Below are positions 18,082 through 25,292 of a stretch of DNA of 64,000 nucleotides, in pieces. The position numbers were made by a program, and so were the translations under genes. The notes beneath the pieces were generated by a model. That model did not search any database and had not been told where the DNA came from. It worked only from the letters and a program-made list of their open reading frames with translations. The stretch is taken from assembly GCA_018816095.1 (NCBI GenBank), contig JAHIWP010000087.1, positions 1 through 64,000 of the forward strand. Reading direction: 5' to 3'. How positions within the stretch are numbered: position 1 is the first letter of the stretch; each line of letters opens with the position of its first letter. The stretch is from Gammaproteobacteria bacterium. Its GTDB lineage: Bacteria; Pseudomonadota; Gammaproteobacteria; Pseudomonadales; Pseudomonadaceae.

Positions 18082-18860
18082 GCGTCGTAACCTGGCATCT
18101 GCTGATCGAGCTTGCGCAGCAACGCTGGCCAGGCCAGCGAACCACCCATGCCTTGCGCGCTTTTCATCACGCCCGCGACCATAGCCTTGGCGCCGTTAAG
18201 AATCTGCTGCGGGATATGAATCAGCTCAGCGCCGCCACTTTGCGCCATGACTTGAATCTCGCAGGCGCGCTGCAGGGTGAACATCATCAGAAAGGTATCG
18301 GCAATGCTATTGGAGGCCGTGAGCAACCCATGGTTAGGCAGGATCATAAAATTCTTGTCGCCCAAATCGGCCTGCAGGCGCGCCTTCTCATCGTGATTCA
18401 GCGCCACGCCCTCATAGCCGTGATAGGCCAGGCTGGACAATACAAACAGCGATTGCTGCGACAACGGCAATAAGCCCTGCTTTTGCGCTGACACGGCAAT
18501 CCCGGCAGCCGTGTGGATATGCACCACACAAGCGACATCGTGGCGCACTTCATGCACCGCGCTGTGGATGGTGTAACCGGCGGGGTTTATATCGAACGGG
18601 CTGTCCATCAGCTTATTACCGGCAAGATCAATCTTTACCAGGCTGGAGGCCGTGATCTCATGGAACATCAGGCCGAAGGGGTTGATCAAAAACTCTTCGC
18701 TGCCGGGAATCTTCGCCGAGATGTGGGTAAAGATCAGGTCATCCCAGCCATGCAGGGCAATCAAGCGGTAACACGCAGCCAGGTCAACGCGGGTCTGCCA
18801 CTCGGCGGCAGAGACTTGATCCTTGAGGCTTACAGCAGGCAGGGCGTGGGCGACGGTCAT
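18078..18860 (-). CDS. Class II aldolase/adducin-family protein
   Basis: A 260-aa protein starting at the ATG ending at 18860 with GAGGA upstream. The zinc-binding pair HIHT (in VACVVHIHTAAG) and a later His in LPNHGLLTASNSIADTF are the class II aldolase metal ligands. The SxxxPF-type phosphate loop is replaced by ISAKIPGSEEFLINPFGLMF. That resembles the eukaryotic-adducin branch, so the reaction may be a decarboxylation or aldol cleavage of a non-sugar compound. It is translationally coupled to the following alpha/beta hydrolase. Confidence 0.88.
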   Translation of the reverse strand: MTVAHALPAVSLKDQVSAAEWQTRVDLAACYRLIALHGWDDLIFTHISAKIPGSEEFLINPFGLMFHEITASSLVKIDLAGNKLMDSPFDINPAGYTIHSAVHEVRHDVACVVHIHTAAGIAVSAQKQGLLPLSQQSLFVLSSLAYHGYEGVALNHDEKARLQADLGDKNFMILPNHGLLTASNSIADTFLMMFTLQRACEIQVMAQSGGAELIHIPQQILNGAKAMVAGVMKSAQGMGGSLAWPALLRKLDQQMPGYDA

Positions 18861-18974
18861 GGCAGATTCCTCGGCAATTCTTGTTAGAAGTGCCAAGCAG
18901 TCTAGCGAGCGTAACGGGAAAGATAAGTCGCCCTGGCGGCCAGCCTGCTGACCTTAGAGGTCAGCCGTAGGCGT

Positions 18975-19442
18975 TCAAACGCATTCAGGATGCAGTTGGC
19001 GCAGCAACGGCCAGTCGCGTTGCGCTTGTTCATCATCGCTGAGCAAGCTAAACCCGGCGAAATCAAACGCCGGCGCCACCGTGCAACCGACCAGGGTGAA
19101 ATCACCCAGGCTGCGCGCACTTTGCCAGGCGTGTGCCACCACCGCGCGCTGCGGCAATTGCTCGGCAGCCACCGGCCCCAGGCGCTCACGGCGAATCGCA
19201 TCAGGCTGCTCAGCAATCAGCAGCTCAAGCGGCGCGCCTTCGTAGTAATGCCACAGCTCGTCGGCATCTACCCGATGCCAGCGGCTGATCACGCCTGCGG
19301 GCAATAGAAAAACAATCGCACTGCTGCACAAACGACCATCGGCGGCCTGCTGCGATGACTCGAACAGCCGGCGGTAATAGCCGCCCTCCGGGTGAGCCTG
19401 CAATTGCAGCGTCTCGATCAACGCTTGTGCGCGCGGGTGCAT
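18975..19442 (-). CDS. Cupin-like protein, DUF985 family
   Basis: A 155-aa protein starting MHPRAQALIETLQLQAHPEG at the ATG ending at 19442. The block HPEGGYYRRLFES, then AIVFLLPAGVISRWHRVDADELWHYYEG, is the DUF985 beta-barrel signature. The flavodoxin stop and this start share one base (TGATG), so the pair is coupled. DUF985 proteins have a cupin fold; some plant and bacterial members bind sugars or metals, but no function is established. Confidence 0.87.
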   Translation of the reverse strand: MHPRAQALIETLQLQAHPEGGYYRRLFESSQQAADGRLCSSAIVFLLPAGVISRWHRVDADELWHYYEGAPLELLIAEQPDAIRRERLGPVAAEQLPQRAVVAHAWQSARSLGDFTLVGCTVAPAFDFAGFSLLSDDEQAQRDWPLLRQLHPECV

Positions 19443-19894
19443 CAGCCTTGCAACGCTGCAATAAAGTCCGCCAGCCACGGCTCGGCGTCGGTTTCCGGGG
19501 TCACGCTTTCGCTGCTGTCCAGGCGCAGCATCGGCTGCACCTCACGAATACCCAGCTCGGCATACAGCTCACACACCAGTTCACCGCCGCCACAGAAGGT
19601 GTCGCCATAACTGGAGTCGCCCAGGGCAATCACCCCACCCGGCAAGCCACTCCAGGCCGGCAAATGATCACGGATGGCGTAATACAAGGGCTGTAAGTTA
19701 TCGGGCAGCTCGCCCATGCCAGTGGTCGAAGTCACCGCAAGAAACGCCTCGGGCGCAAAGGCTTGAACATCGGCCAGGGTGGCGCGCGGGTTATGCCAGG
19801 CCGTAAAACCGGCGGCGTTTAACAGGCGCTCAGCGTGGCGAGCAACTTCCTCTGCGGTGCAGTACACCGAGCCAGAAAGAATGGCGATCTTCAT
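19442..19894 (-). CDS. Flavodoxin (MioC-like)
   Basis: A 150-aa protein starting MKIAILSGSVYCTAEEVARH at the ATG ending at 19894, after GGAG. The FMN phosphate loop is SGSVYCTAEE, the isoalloxazine loops are TSTTGMGELPDN and ALGDSSYGDTFCGGG. The length and the '.LGDSSY..FC.' loop fit short-chain flavodoxins of the MioC/YqcA group. These serve as one-electron carriers for enzymes such as biotin synthase or tRNA-modifying enzymes. It is coupled to the DUF985 gene. Confidence 0.92.
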   Translation of the reverse strand: MKIAILSGSVYCTAEEVARHAERLLNAAGFTAWHNPRATLADVQAFAPEAFLAVTSTTGMGELPDNLQPLYYAIRDHLPAWSGLPGGVIALGDSSYGDTFCGGGELVCELYAELGIREVQPMLRLDSSESVTPETDAEPWLADFIAALQG

Positions 19895-20006
19895 GCATAA
19901 CTCCGAAACATACAGAACCAAGTCGATAAGACGGGCATTATGCCGCAAGTAGACAGCCCGCCCGGATGTTTTAGAATGCAGCGGACATAGACTGGGAAAT
20001 CGCCTC

Positions 20007-20468
20007 ATGATCAACGCCAAACTCCTACAACTGGTGGTCAACGCCTCCAACGACGGCATCGTGGTTGCCGAACAGGAAGGTGACGACAACATCCTGATCT
20101 ATGCCAACCCTGCCTTTGAAAAGCTCACCGGCTATGCCAGTGACGACATCCTCTACCAGGACTGCCGCTTCCTGCAGGCCGGTGACCGCAACCAGGCCGG
20201 CCTGGATGCCATCCGTGAAGCGGTTAAGACGCACCGCCCGTGCCGGCAGATCATTCGCAACTACCGCAAAGACGGCAGCGTGTTCTGGAATGAGCTGTCG
20301 ATCACCCCGGTGGTCAACGATGCCGACCAGCTGACCTATTACATCGGCATCCAGAAAAACGTCACCGAGCAGGTTCAAGCGCAGGAGCGGGTCAAAGAGC
20401 TGGAAGCCGAAATGCTTACGTTGAAAGCGGAATTGGCCCGTTTGCAGGCGACGACCGGCAGTAACTAA
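20007..20468 (+). CDS. Short LOV-domain blue-light photoreceptor (PpSB1-LOV type)
   Basis: A 153-aa protein made of a single LOV domain with short flanking helices. YQDCRFLQAGDRNQ holds C53, the cysteine that forms the light-driven FMN adduct, and the FMN-binding residues of the NCRFLQ motif (here DCRFLQ, as in the P. putida short LOV proteins). NYRKDGSVFWNELSITPV and YYIGIQKNVTEQ complete the flavin pocket. The C-terminal helix (VKELEAEMLTLKAELARLQ) is a likely dimerising J-alpha coiled coil. There is no effector domain, so it probably signals by protein-protein contact. In P. putida a short LOV protein antagonises LitR-type repressors; a LitR-type gene lies 2.8 kb away. Confidence 0.95.
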   Translation: MINAKLLQLVVNASNDGIVVAEQEGDDNILIYANPAFEKLTGYASDDILYQDCRFLQAGDRNQAGLDAIREAVKTHRPCRQIIRNYRKDGSVFWNELSITPVVNDADQLTYYIGIQKNVTEQVQAQERVKELEAEMLTLKAELARLQATTGSN

Positions 20469-20519
20469 TTCGACCAGGCGCGGTCACAGCGTTATTGCAA
20501 TTTGATGTAGACCGCGACC

Positions 20520-21131
20520 ATGCAAGAACAAGCACTCCTGACCCAAGCTGAGCTGGCGTTTATCCGCCAGCTGAATCAGCCAGAGACTTCTGAGCAGCGC
20601 CGGCAACCGCGCATGCAGGCCGATATTGGCGAGCAGCTCAGCGAGCTGCTCGCACACTGCGCAGTCAATGAGCCAATGAGCCTGCATGCGCACATCGCCA
20701 ACCAGCGTTTGACCTTTGACCTGCACCTCAGCCAAAACGGCAGGCGCGCGCCGCAACTGCAACTCAGCGCACCGCAGATTTTCGACGAAGGTGAAATCAA
20801 CCGTGCGTGGCGCTCGCCGCTCCCCGAGCCGCTGCCGCTGCATACCCGCAGCGCGCAACCCAGCGATCTGTGGGTTCATCAGTTGTCGATGAGTGGCGCA
20901 CTGATTGAGTACCGCGCACAACGCAAAGCGCCTCAGCGGTTTGATCTGATCTTGCCGGTGAATGACCTTCCTCCAATTGCCGTGAGCGGAGCCTTCGTAC
21001 GCAAGACCGATGACGGCCTGCTGGCTTACCACCTGCACGCGATGGACCCACAGAGCGACGAGCACCTGCGTGAGTTCATCTACCGGCAACACATCCAGCA
21101 AGAGCAACAGTTAGGCGCAAGCTCAGCCTAA
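20520..21131 (+). CDS. PilZ-like domain protein
   Basis: A 203-aa soluble protein that begins 51 bp after the LOV stop and is probably co-transcribed. The second half, LWVHQLSMSGALIEYRAQRK followed by PQRFDLILPVNDLPPIAVSGAFVR, follows the PilZ barrel pattern with the '(D/N)xSxxG' motif degenerate as QLSMSGA. RRQPR near residue 28 could be an RxxxR c-di-GMP motif but is far from the barrel. It may bind c-di-GMP or be a degenerate PilZ adaptor. The pairing with a photoreceptor suggests light-dependent c-di-GMP output, which is inference. Confidence 0.65.
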   Translation: MQEQALLTQAELAFIRQLNQPETSEQRRQPRMQADIGEQLSELLAHCAVNEPMSLHAHIANQRLTFDLHLSQNGRRAPQLQLSAPQIFDEGEINRAWRSPLPEPLPLHTRSAQPSDLWVHQLSMSGALIEYRAQRKAPQRFDLILPVNDLPPIAVSGAFVRKTDDGLLAYHLHAMDPQSDEHLREFIYRQHIQQEQQLGASSA

Positions 21132-21168
21132 GCAATCAAACGCTGGGCACATAAGCGCCAGACAAAAA

Positions 21169-21193
21169 AAGACCCGCAAATAAGGCGGGTCTA
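21169..21193 (-). terminator. Rho-independent terminator 1 of the acyl-CoA dehydrogenase gene
   Basis: On the minus strand AGACCCGC pairs with GCGGGTCT (21170-21177 and 21185-21192), followed by a run of seven T. It is the distal of two tandem terminators. Confidence 0.9.
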
Positions 21194-21220
21194 AGTGCAG
21201 GAAGATCCTGCGGCAGGGAT

Positions 21221-21265
21221 AAAAAAATCCGATAGCCGAAAGGGCGGTACACGCTGGCTATCGGA
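21221..21265 (-). terminator. Rho-independent terminator 2 (proximal) of the acyl-CoA dehydrogenase gene
   Basis: TCCGATAGCC (21228-21237) pairs with GGCTATCGGA (21256-21265). On the minus strand the hairpin is followed by a T-run, 14 bp after the stop codon. Confidence 0.9.
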
Positions 21266-21278
21266 TTGCGCAGTCGTT

Positions 21279-23057
21279 TTAGGCGGCAAACTCCTCTTCG
21301 CTAAACACCATCAGCGTGGCTTTACCGGCCTTTACCTCAGCCAATAGGCTGTCGGTTTCAGTCAAGATGCGCGCCATAAAGAAGTCTGCAGATTTCAACT
21401 TGGCGCCGTAGAAAAGGGTCTCAGTGCTGCCCGCCGCCAGCTTGGCCTTGGCCACTGCGGCCATCCGCGCCCACATCCAGGCCAGGCTGGTCAGCGCAAA
21501 CAGTCGCAGGTAAGGCGTCGCAGCTGCGCCCGCTTGCTCGGGGTCTTTCATCCCTTCGCTGGCAATCCACAATGTTGCCTGCTGCAGTTGCTTGAGTGCT
21601 GCGTCTACCGCAGCGGCATGCTCGCTATCGGCATTGGCCTTGAGCCAGCCTTCGACCAGGGCAAAGTAGTTACGCACGGCGCGACCACCACCCAAACCCA
21701 ACTTGCGGCCGACCAGATCAAGCGCCTGGATACCGTTGGTGCCTTCATAAATCAGGGTAATCCGGGCATCGCGAACCAATTGTTCAATGCCCCAGTCTTC
21801 GGTGTAACCGGAGCCACCGAGCACTTGCAGCCCCGCATTGGCACAGTTGAAGCCCTCTTCCGTTAAGAAAGACTTCACCACCGGAGTCAGCAGCTGCACA
21901 AGATCATCGGCCTGCTCACGCACCGCCGCGTCTTCATGGTCGTGGGCTACGTCTTCATGCAGGCCGGTGAAATACGCCAGTGCACGGCAACCTTCGATCA
22001 TCACCTTCTGGCGCAGCAAGTTACGCCGCACATCGGGATGCACAATGATCGGGTCAGCCGGTTTGTCAGCCGCTTTCGGGCCAGACAATGAACGACTCTG
22101 CAGGCGCTCTTTGGCAAAACCCAAGCTCACCTGATAGGCGCTCTCAGCAATGCCTAGCCCTTGCATACCGACCATCAGGCGCGCGGAGTTCATCATGGTG
22201 AACATGCACTTAAGGCCCTTGTTGGCTTCGCCAATCAACCAGCCTTGCGCGCCTTCAAAATTCATCACACAGGTCGCAGACCCCTTGATGCCCATTTTGT
22301 GTTCCAAACCGCCACAGAACGCCGGGTTACGGCTGCCGTCTTCAAGGAACTTGGGCACCAGGAACAATGAAATGCCTTTGACGCTATCTGGCGCATCCGG
22401 CAGTTTGGCCAGCACGAGGTGCAGAATATTGTCGACCAGGTCGTGCTCGCCGCCAGTGATCCAGATCTTGGTCCCAGTAATGGCGTAGCTACCATCAGCC
22501 TGCGGTACTGCCCGAGTGCGAATCAGGCTGAGGTCGGTGCCGCACTGGGGTTCAGTCAGGCACATGGTGCCCGTCCACTCGCCACTGATCAGTTTCGGCA
22601 AATAACGCTCCTGTAGCTCGCGAGCGCCGTGTGCGGTGAGTGCATTAATAGCACCGTGAGTCAGGCCCGGGTACATGCCGAGGGACAAATTGGCCGAACA
22701 GACCATCTCCTCAACCATCATGTTCAGCACGCTTGGCAAACCCTGGCCGCCAAACTCTGGCGTACAGGCCAAGGCAGTCCAGCCGCCTTCAGCAAACTGC
22801 TTGTACGCCTGACGAAAACCGTCGGGCGCTTTCACCGATTTGGTTTCCGGGTCGTAATGGCAGCCCTGCTTGTCGCCTGGCCCGTTAAGCGGTGCCAGTA
22901 CGTTCTCCGCCAGCTTGGCGGCTTCTTCTAAAATGGCGCCACCGAGGTCGTCTCCGAACTCGCGCTGACTAGGCAGCGACTGCAAGGTGGCATAAGCGTC
23001 GAGCACCTCGTCAAAAACGAAACGCATATCTCGAAGGGGTGCGCGGTATTGGGTCAT
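21279..23057 (-). CDS. Acyl-CoA dehydrogenase (large, C-terminally extended family)
   Basis: A 592-aa FAD enzyme that desaturates an acyl-CoA at alpha-beta. It has CLTEPQCGTD (166-175) and KIWITGGEHD (197-206) around the flavin, then LQVLGGSGYTEDWGIEQLVR and the catalytic Glu438 in IYEGTNGIQALDL. A helical C-terminal extension of about 130 residues is typical of the 590-600-aa FadE5/AcdA-like branch with long-chain or unusual substrates. Its promoter region carries the TGTACA/TATACA repeat set shared with the nearby MerR/LitR locus, so the gene may be under light control. Two tandem terminators insulate it downstream. Confidence 0.95.
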   Translation of the reverse strand: MTQYRAPLRDMRFVFDEVLDAYATLQSLPSQREFGDDLGGAILEEAAKLAENVLAPLNGPGDKQGCHYDPETKSVKAPDGFRQAYKQFAEGGWTALACTPEFGGQGLPSVLNMMVEEMVCSANLSLGMYPGLTHGAINALTAHGARELQERYLPKLISGEWTGTMCLTEPQCGTDLSLIRTRAVPQADGSYAITGTKIWITGGEHDLVDNILHLVLAKLPDAPDSVKGISLFLVPKFLEDGSRNPAFCGGLEHKMGIKGSATCVMNFEGAQGWLIGEANKGLKCMFTMMNSARLMVGMQGLGIAESAYQVSLGFAKERLQSRSLSGPKAADKPADPIIVHPDVRRNLLRQKVMIEGCRALAYFTGLHEDVAHDHEDAAVREQADDLVQLLTPVVKSFLTEEGFNCANAGLQVLGGSGYTEDWGIEQLVRDARITLIYEGTNGIQALDLVGRKLGLGGGRAVRNYFALVEGWLKANADSEHAAAVDAALKQLQQATLWIASEGMKDPEQAGAAATPYLRLFALTSLAWMWARMAAVAKAKLAAGSTETLFYGAKLKSADFFMARILTETDSLLAEVKAGKATLMVFSEEEFAA

Positions 23058-23075
23058 GTTGCTGAGTCCTCAAGC

Positions 23076-23173
23076 TGTACAAGTGGATACAAGCTATACA
23101 CAAACTAACAATGTATAGCTTTTGTACAGCCAAAATTCGCAAGCAGCAAGCTATTTCTTGTACAAGCTGTACA
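23076..23173. promoter_or_regulatory. Cluster of TGTACA/TATACA operator-like sites and predicted promoter
   Basis: Six sites lie in 98 bp: TGTACA at 23076, 23123, 23159 and 23168, TATACA at 23095 and TGTATA at 23112. The stretch 23074-23130 is an imperfect palindrome (GCTGTACAAG ... TTTTGTACAGC). On the minus strand TTGCGA (23142-23137), a 19-bp spacer and TATACA (23117-23112) form a promoter facing the acyl-CoA dehydrogenase. The spacer ends in TGTACAAAAGC. The same core and spacing occur at 24263-24293. MerR-family activators use 19-bp spacers, so this is a likely LitR-type target. Confidence 0.7.
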
Positions 23174-23263
23174 AGCAAGTAAAACCGAGCAGGAACCGAA
23201 GACATGCGAAACCCCCACTGCGCGGACGCAGCAGGGCCATTCAGAGGGCATTACACAGCGGAA

Positions 23264-24217
23264 TTAGGTATCCAGATGCCCGGCAAGAAACTGCTGCAAG
23301 CGGCGTTGCATCAAACGGCCTTCGTTGCCCAAACAGGCAATCGGCGAACCGCTGAGGCTTTCTTCGGCCAGGTCGGCACCGTCGCCGGCCATCACCAGCG
23401 GGCAATTCAACGCCAGCGCCAGGCGCGTGAGCACTTTCGGCAAATCGTCACTGGGCGGTTGATTGGAGAACAGTACGAGCGCCTGGGGCTGCATTTTTTC
23501 ACAGATCAGGGTCAGTTCTTCGAGTGGCTGGCCCAGCCCCAGCACACTAACGGCGGTGTCGGCGCTGCTGAGCAGCAGCCCGGCCACCAGCAGCTCCAAC
23601 TCACGGCAATGCCCCGACAAGGCGGCTAGCAGCACGCGTTCTTCAACCTGGGTGCGCAACACCTGCAAACGCTGCAGCGTGCGGGCACGTAGAAAGGTGT
23701 CGAGGAACAACCACTCGCTGGTCTGGCCGTACTCGTCCTGACGCAGCAGCAGCTCTTGCCACAGCGGCATCAGGATGTCCTGAAACACCACCGGCAGCGG
23801 ATAACTGGAGAAAATCTGCCCGTAGAGACGATCCAGGCGCACCTCATCGAAGGCGCTGATGGCGCGGCGCAGCTGAGCTTGCCACTCGCCCCACTCGCTG
23901 GCGCTAACCTCTTCATAGATAGGCGAACTGGCTGATTTGATCGAGCTGCTTTTAGCAAGAATCTTACCGACCTTGCTCACCGCCACGCCGCGCTCAATCC
24001 ACGCCAAGATGCTGCGCACCGCCTCAATATCGGCTTGGGAATACAGGCGATGGCCACTGTCAGTACGGGTTGGCTGAATCAGCCCATAGCGTCGCTCCCA
24101 GGCCCGCAGGGTAACCGGGTTAACACCCGTCAGGCGCGCCACCTCACGAATAGGAAACAACTCTTCCTGCTTGAGGGCACTCGAAACCAGGGACGAAGCA
24201 CCAACGAGATCAGACAT
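23264..24217 (-). CDS. MerR-family regulator of the CarH/LitR type, apparently without the B12 ligand (class II LitR-like)
   Basis: A 317-aa protein. Residues 20-90 form the MerR winged helix (LFPIREVARLTGVNPVTLRA, then WERRYGLIQPTR ... HRLYS). The remainder has the helical bundle plus Rossmann-like layout of the cobalamin-binding half of CarH/LitR. The loop where B12-binding members carry the cobalt-ligating His (ExH/DxHxxG) reads LSGHCRELELL (201-211), and I find no such motif. This matches the class II LitR proteins reported in P. putida, which act in light responses with a LOV partner. It diverges from the DCC gene over a TGTACA/TATACA region and may regulate itself. Confidence 0.88.
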   Translation of the reverse strand: MSDLVGASSLVSSALKQEELFPIREVARLTGVNPVTLRAWERRYGLIQPTRTDSGHRLYSQADIEAVRSILAWIERGVAVSKVGKILAKSSSIKSASSPIYEEVSASEWGEWQAQLRRAISAFDEVRLDRLYGQIFSSYPLPVVFQDILMPLWQELLLRQDEYGQTSEWLFLDTFLRARTLQRLQVLRTQVEERVLLAALSGHCRELELLVAGLLLSSADTAVSVLGLGQPLEELTLICEKMQPQALVLFSNQPPSDDLPKVLTRLALALNCPLVMAGDGADLAEESLSGSPIACLGNEGRLMQRRLQQFLAGHLDT

Positions 24218-24262
24218 GGGCAGCTATCACAGAAAAATAGTGCGCGCATTGTAACTCAGCTC

Positions 24263-24293
24263 TTTAGCGCATACTTTGTACAAAACCTATACA
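24263..24293 (+). promoter_or_regulatory. Predicted 19-bp-spacer promoter with LitR-like operator
   Basis: TTTAGC (24263-24268), a 19-bp spacer and TATACA (24288-24293) precede the DCC gene start by 18 bp. The spacer ends TGTACAAAACC. From TGTACA to TATACA the 17 bases differ at one position from the acyl-CoA dehydrogenase promoter (TGTACAAAAGC-TATACA), and the position in the spacer is identical. Confidence 0.7.
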
Positions 24294-24311
24294 AATGTTG
24301 AGAGTGTGAAT

Positions 24312-24728
24312 ATGCAACCGCATTGGCCGCTGACCCTTTACTACGATGGTGATTGCCCACTGTGCGCGCGCGAGATTCAACTGCTGCGCAAACGTGCCAG
24401 CAGCGAGCGCCTGAGCCTGGTTGATATCAGCCGCGAGGACTTTCAGGCTGAAACCACCGGCTACTCCAAGGAAACACTGCAAAACCGCCTGCACGCGCGT
24501 TTTGCCGACGGTGAATGGGTCACCGGACTCGATGCGACTCTGTGGAGCTGGCGCGCCGCGGGCCTTGATCGCTGGGCCGCACCACTGACGTGGCCAGCGC
24601 TGCGACCCGTGCTGGAGCTGGGCTATCGACTGTTCTGCCGGTTACGCCCACACCTTGCATGGCTGCCTCATCCGGATGCGGGCCAGCGCTGCACAGACAA
24701 TCAGTGCAGCAGCAAAGACCCGCGCTGA
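24312..24728 (+). CDS. DUF393 / DCC-family thiol-disulfide oxidoreductase-like protein
   Basis: A 138-aa protein starting MQPHWPLTLYYDGDCPLCAR at ATG 24312, 18 bp after the predicted -10. YDGDCPLC is the DCC motif (CxxC-like) of the family. A later GLDATLWSWRAAGLDRWAAP and the C-terminal helix ending in a His/Pro/Cys-rich tail fit the fold. DCC proteins are annotated as thiol-disulfide oxidoreductases but few have been tested. It diverges from the MerR/LitR-type gene and is probably controlled by it. Confidence 0.9.
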   Translation: MQPHWPLTLYYDGDCPLCAREIQLLRKRASSERLSLVDISREDFQAETTGYSKETLQNRLHARFADGEWVTGLDATLWSWRAAGLDRWAAPLTWPALRPVLELGYRLFCRLRPHLAWLPHPDAGQRCTDNQCSSKDPR

Positions 24729-24733
24729 GCCAG

Positions 24734-25030
24734 CTACTTCAGCGCTAGCCACAACCCTGGGTCGGCCTCAAGCAGCTCAGGCCTGCCAATAATCTCGTCA
24801 TGGCTTTCTGGCTGCAGTAACCGCGCCTGGCGCACGCCACAGCGGCGCAGGCGCGCTTTCAACAGCGCCAGCTCAGGCCAGAGCTGCTGCCCTGGCGCAT
24901 ATTCCAGAACCTGCACATTGCCCGCGCGGAAAACAATCCGCGCGCAGTAACCACAACAGCGCAGCGCCACGACCTCGACGCGACTGACTCGCCCGCACAA
25001 CACGGAAATGCTTAACCGCCAAGGCTTCAT
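24734..25030 (-). CDS. Hypothetical 98-aa Cys/Arg-rich protein
   Basis: Started at MKPWRLSISVLCGRVSRVEV (ATG ending at 25030); the few codons upstream run into the operator. A Cys cluster, LRCCGYCAR, lies near residue 27, with CGRV near residue 12 and another Cys near residue 68. The C-terminal half is helical and charged. There is no signal peptide. I do not recognise it. It converges on the DCC gene and diverges from the folM operon across the perfect TGTACAAG/CTTGTACA palindrome, so it is probably part of the same regulon. Confidence 0.6.
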   Translation of the reverse strand: MKPWRLSISVLCGRVSRVEVVALRCCGYCARIVFRAGNVQVLEYAPGQQLWPELALLKARLRRCGVRQARLLQPESHDEIIGRPELLEADPGLWLALK

Positions 25031-25041
25031 GACGCCATACC

Positions 25042-25066
25042 TGTACAAGAAAACCTATCTTGTACA
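25042..25066. promoter_or_regulatory. Perfect inverted-repeat operator in the divergent folM promoter region
   Basis: TGTACAAG (25042-25049), a 9-bp spacer and CTTGTACA (25059-25066) form a perfect 8-bp inverted repeat between the two divergent genes. The half-site is the same TGTACA found upstream of the MerR/LitR-type gene and of the acyl-CoA dehydrogenase. I do not see the 17-bp promoter core here, so the mode of control may differ. Confidence 0.65.
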
Positions 25067-25110
25067 CGATAAGGACAATTTATTTCAGCCTGTATTTGCA
25101 AAAAATAACG

Positions 25111-25263
25111 ATGCAGCTCAATGAAATAGGCGAACAACCCACTGCAGACCGAGTACACCCACAGCATGCATGGTTGTACAAAGGGCCACGCTGGTATAAC
25201 TTTGATTCCGGTTCAGTCGAGGCCGTGTCGTACTGGTCAGGTATCCCGGCACAGCATCGCTGA
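25111..25263 (+). CDS. Small 50-aa protein, first gene of the folM-folE-folX operon
   Basis: Starts MQLNEIGEQPTADRVHPQHA at ATG 25111, 45 bp after the operator, and ends WSGIPAQHR. It is Trp/Tyr-rich (WLYKGPRWYNF) with no membrane segment or Cys. The start is the first ATG inside the transcript; the open frame before it overlaps the operator. I do not recognise a family. Position and spacing (30 bp to folM) suggest a real leader gene of the operon. Confidence 0.55.
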   Translation: MQLNEIGEQPTADRVHPQHAWLYKGPRWYNFDSGSVEAVSYWSGIPAQHR

Positions 25264-25292
25264 ACCCACCTTACTTATTCTGCGAGTCGAGC

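Noticed and set aside
25174..25182. TGTACA inside the 50-aa leader gene
   Set aside because: A single site encoding Leu-Tyr-Lys; no inverted partner nearby.
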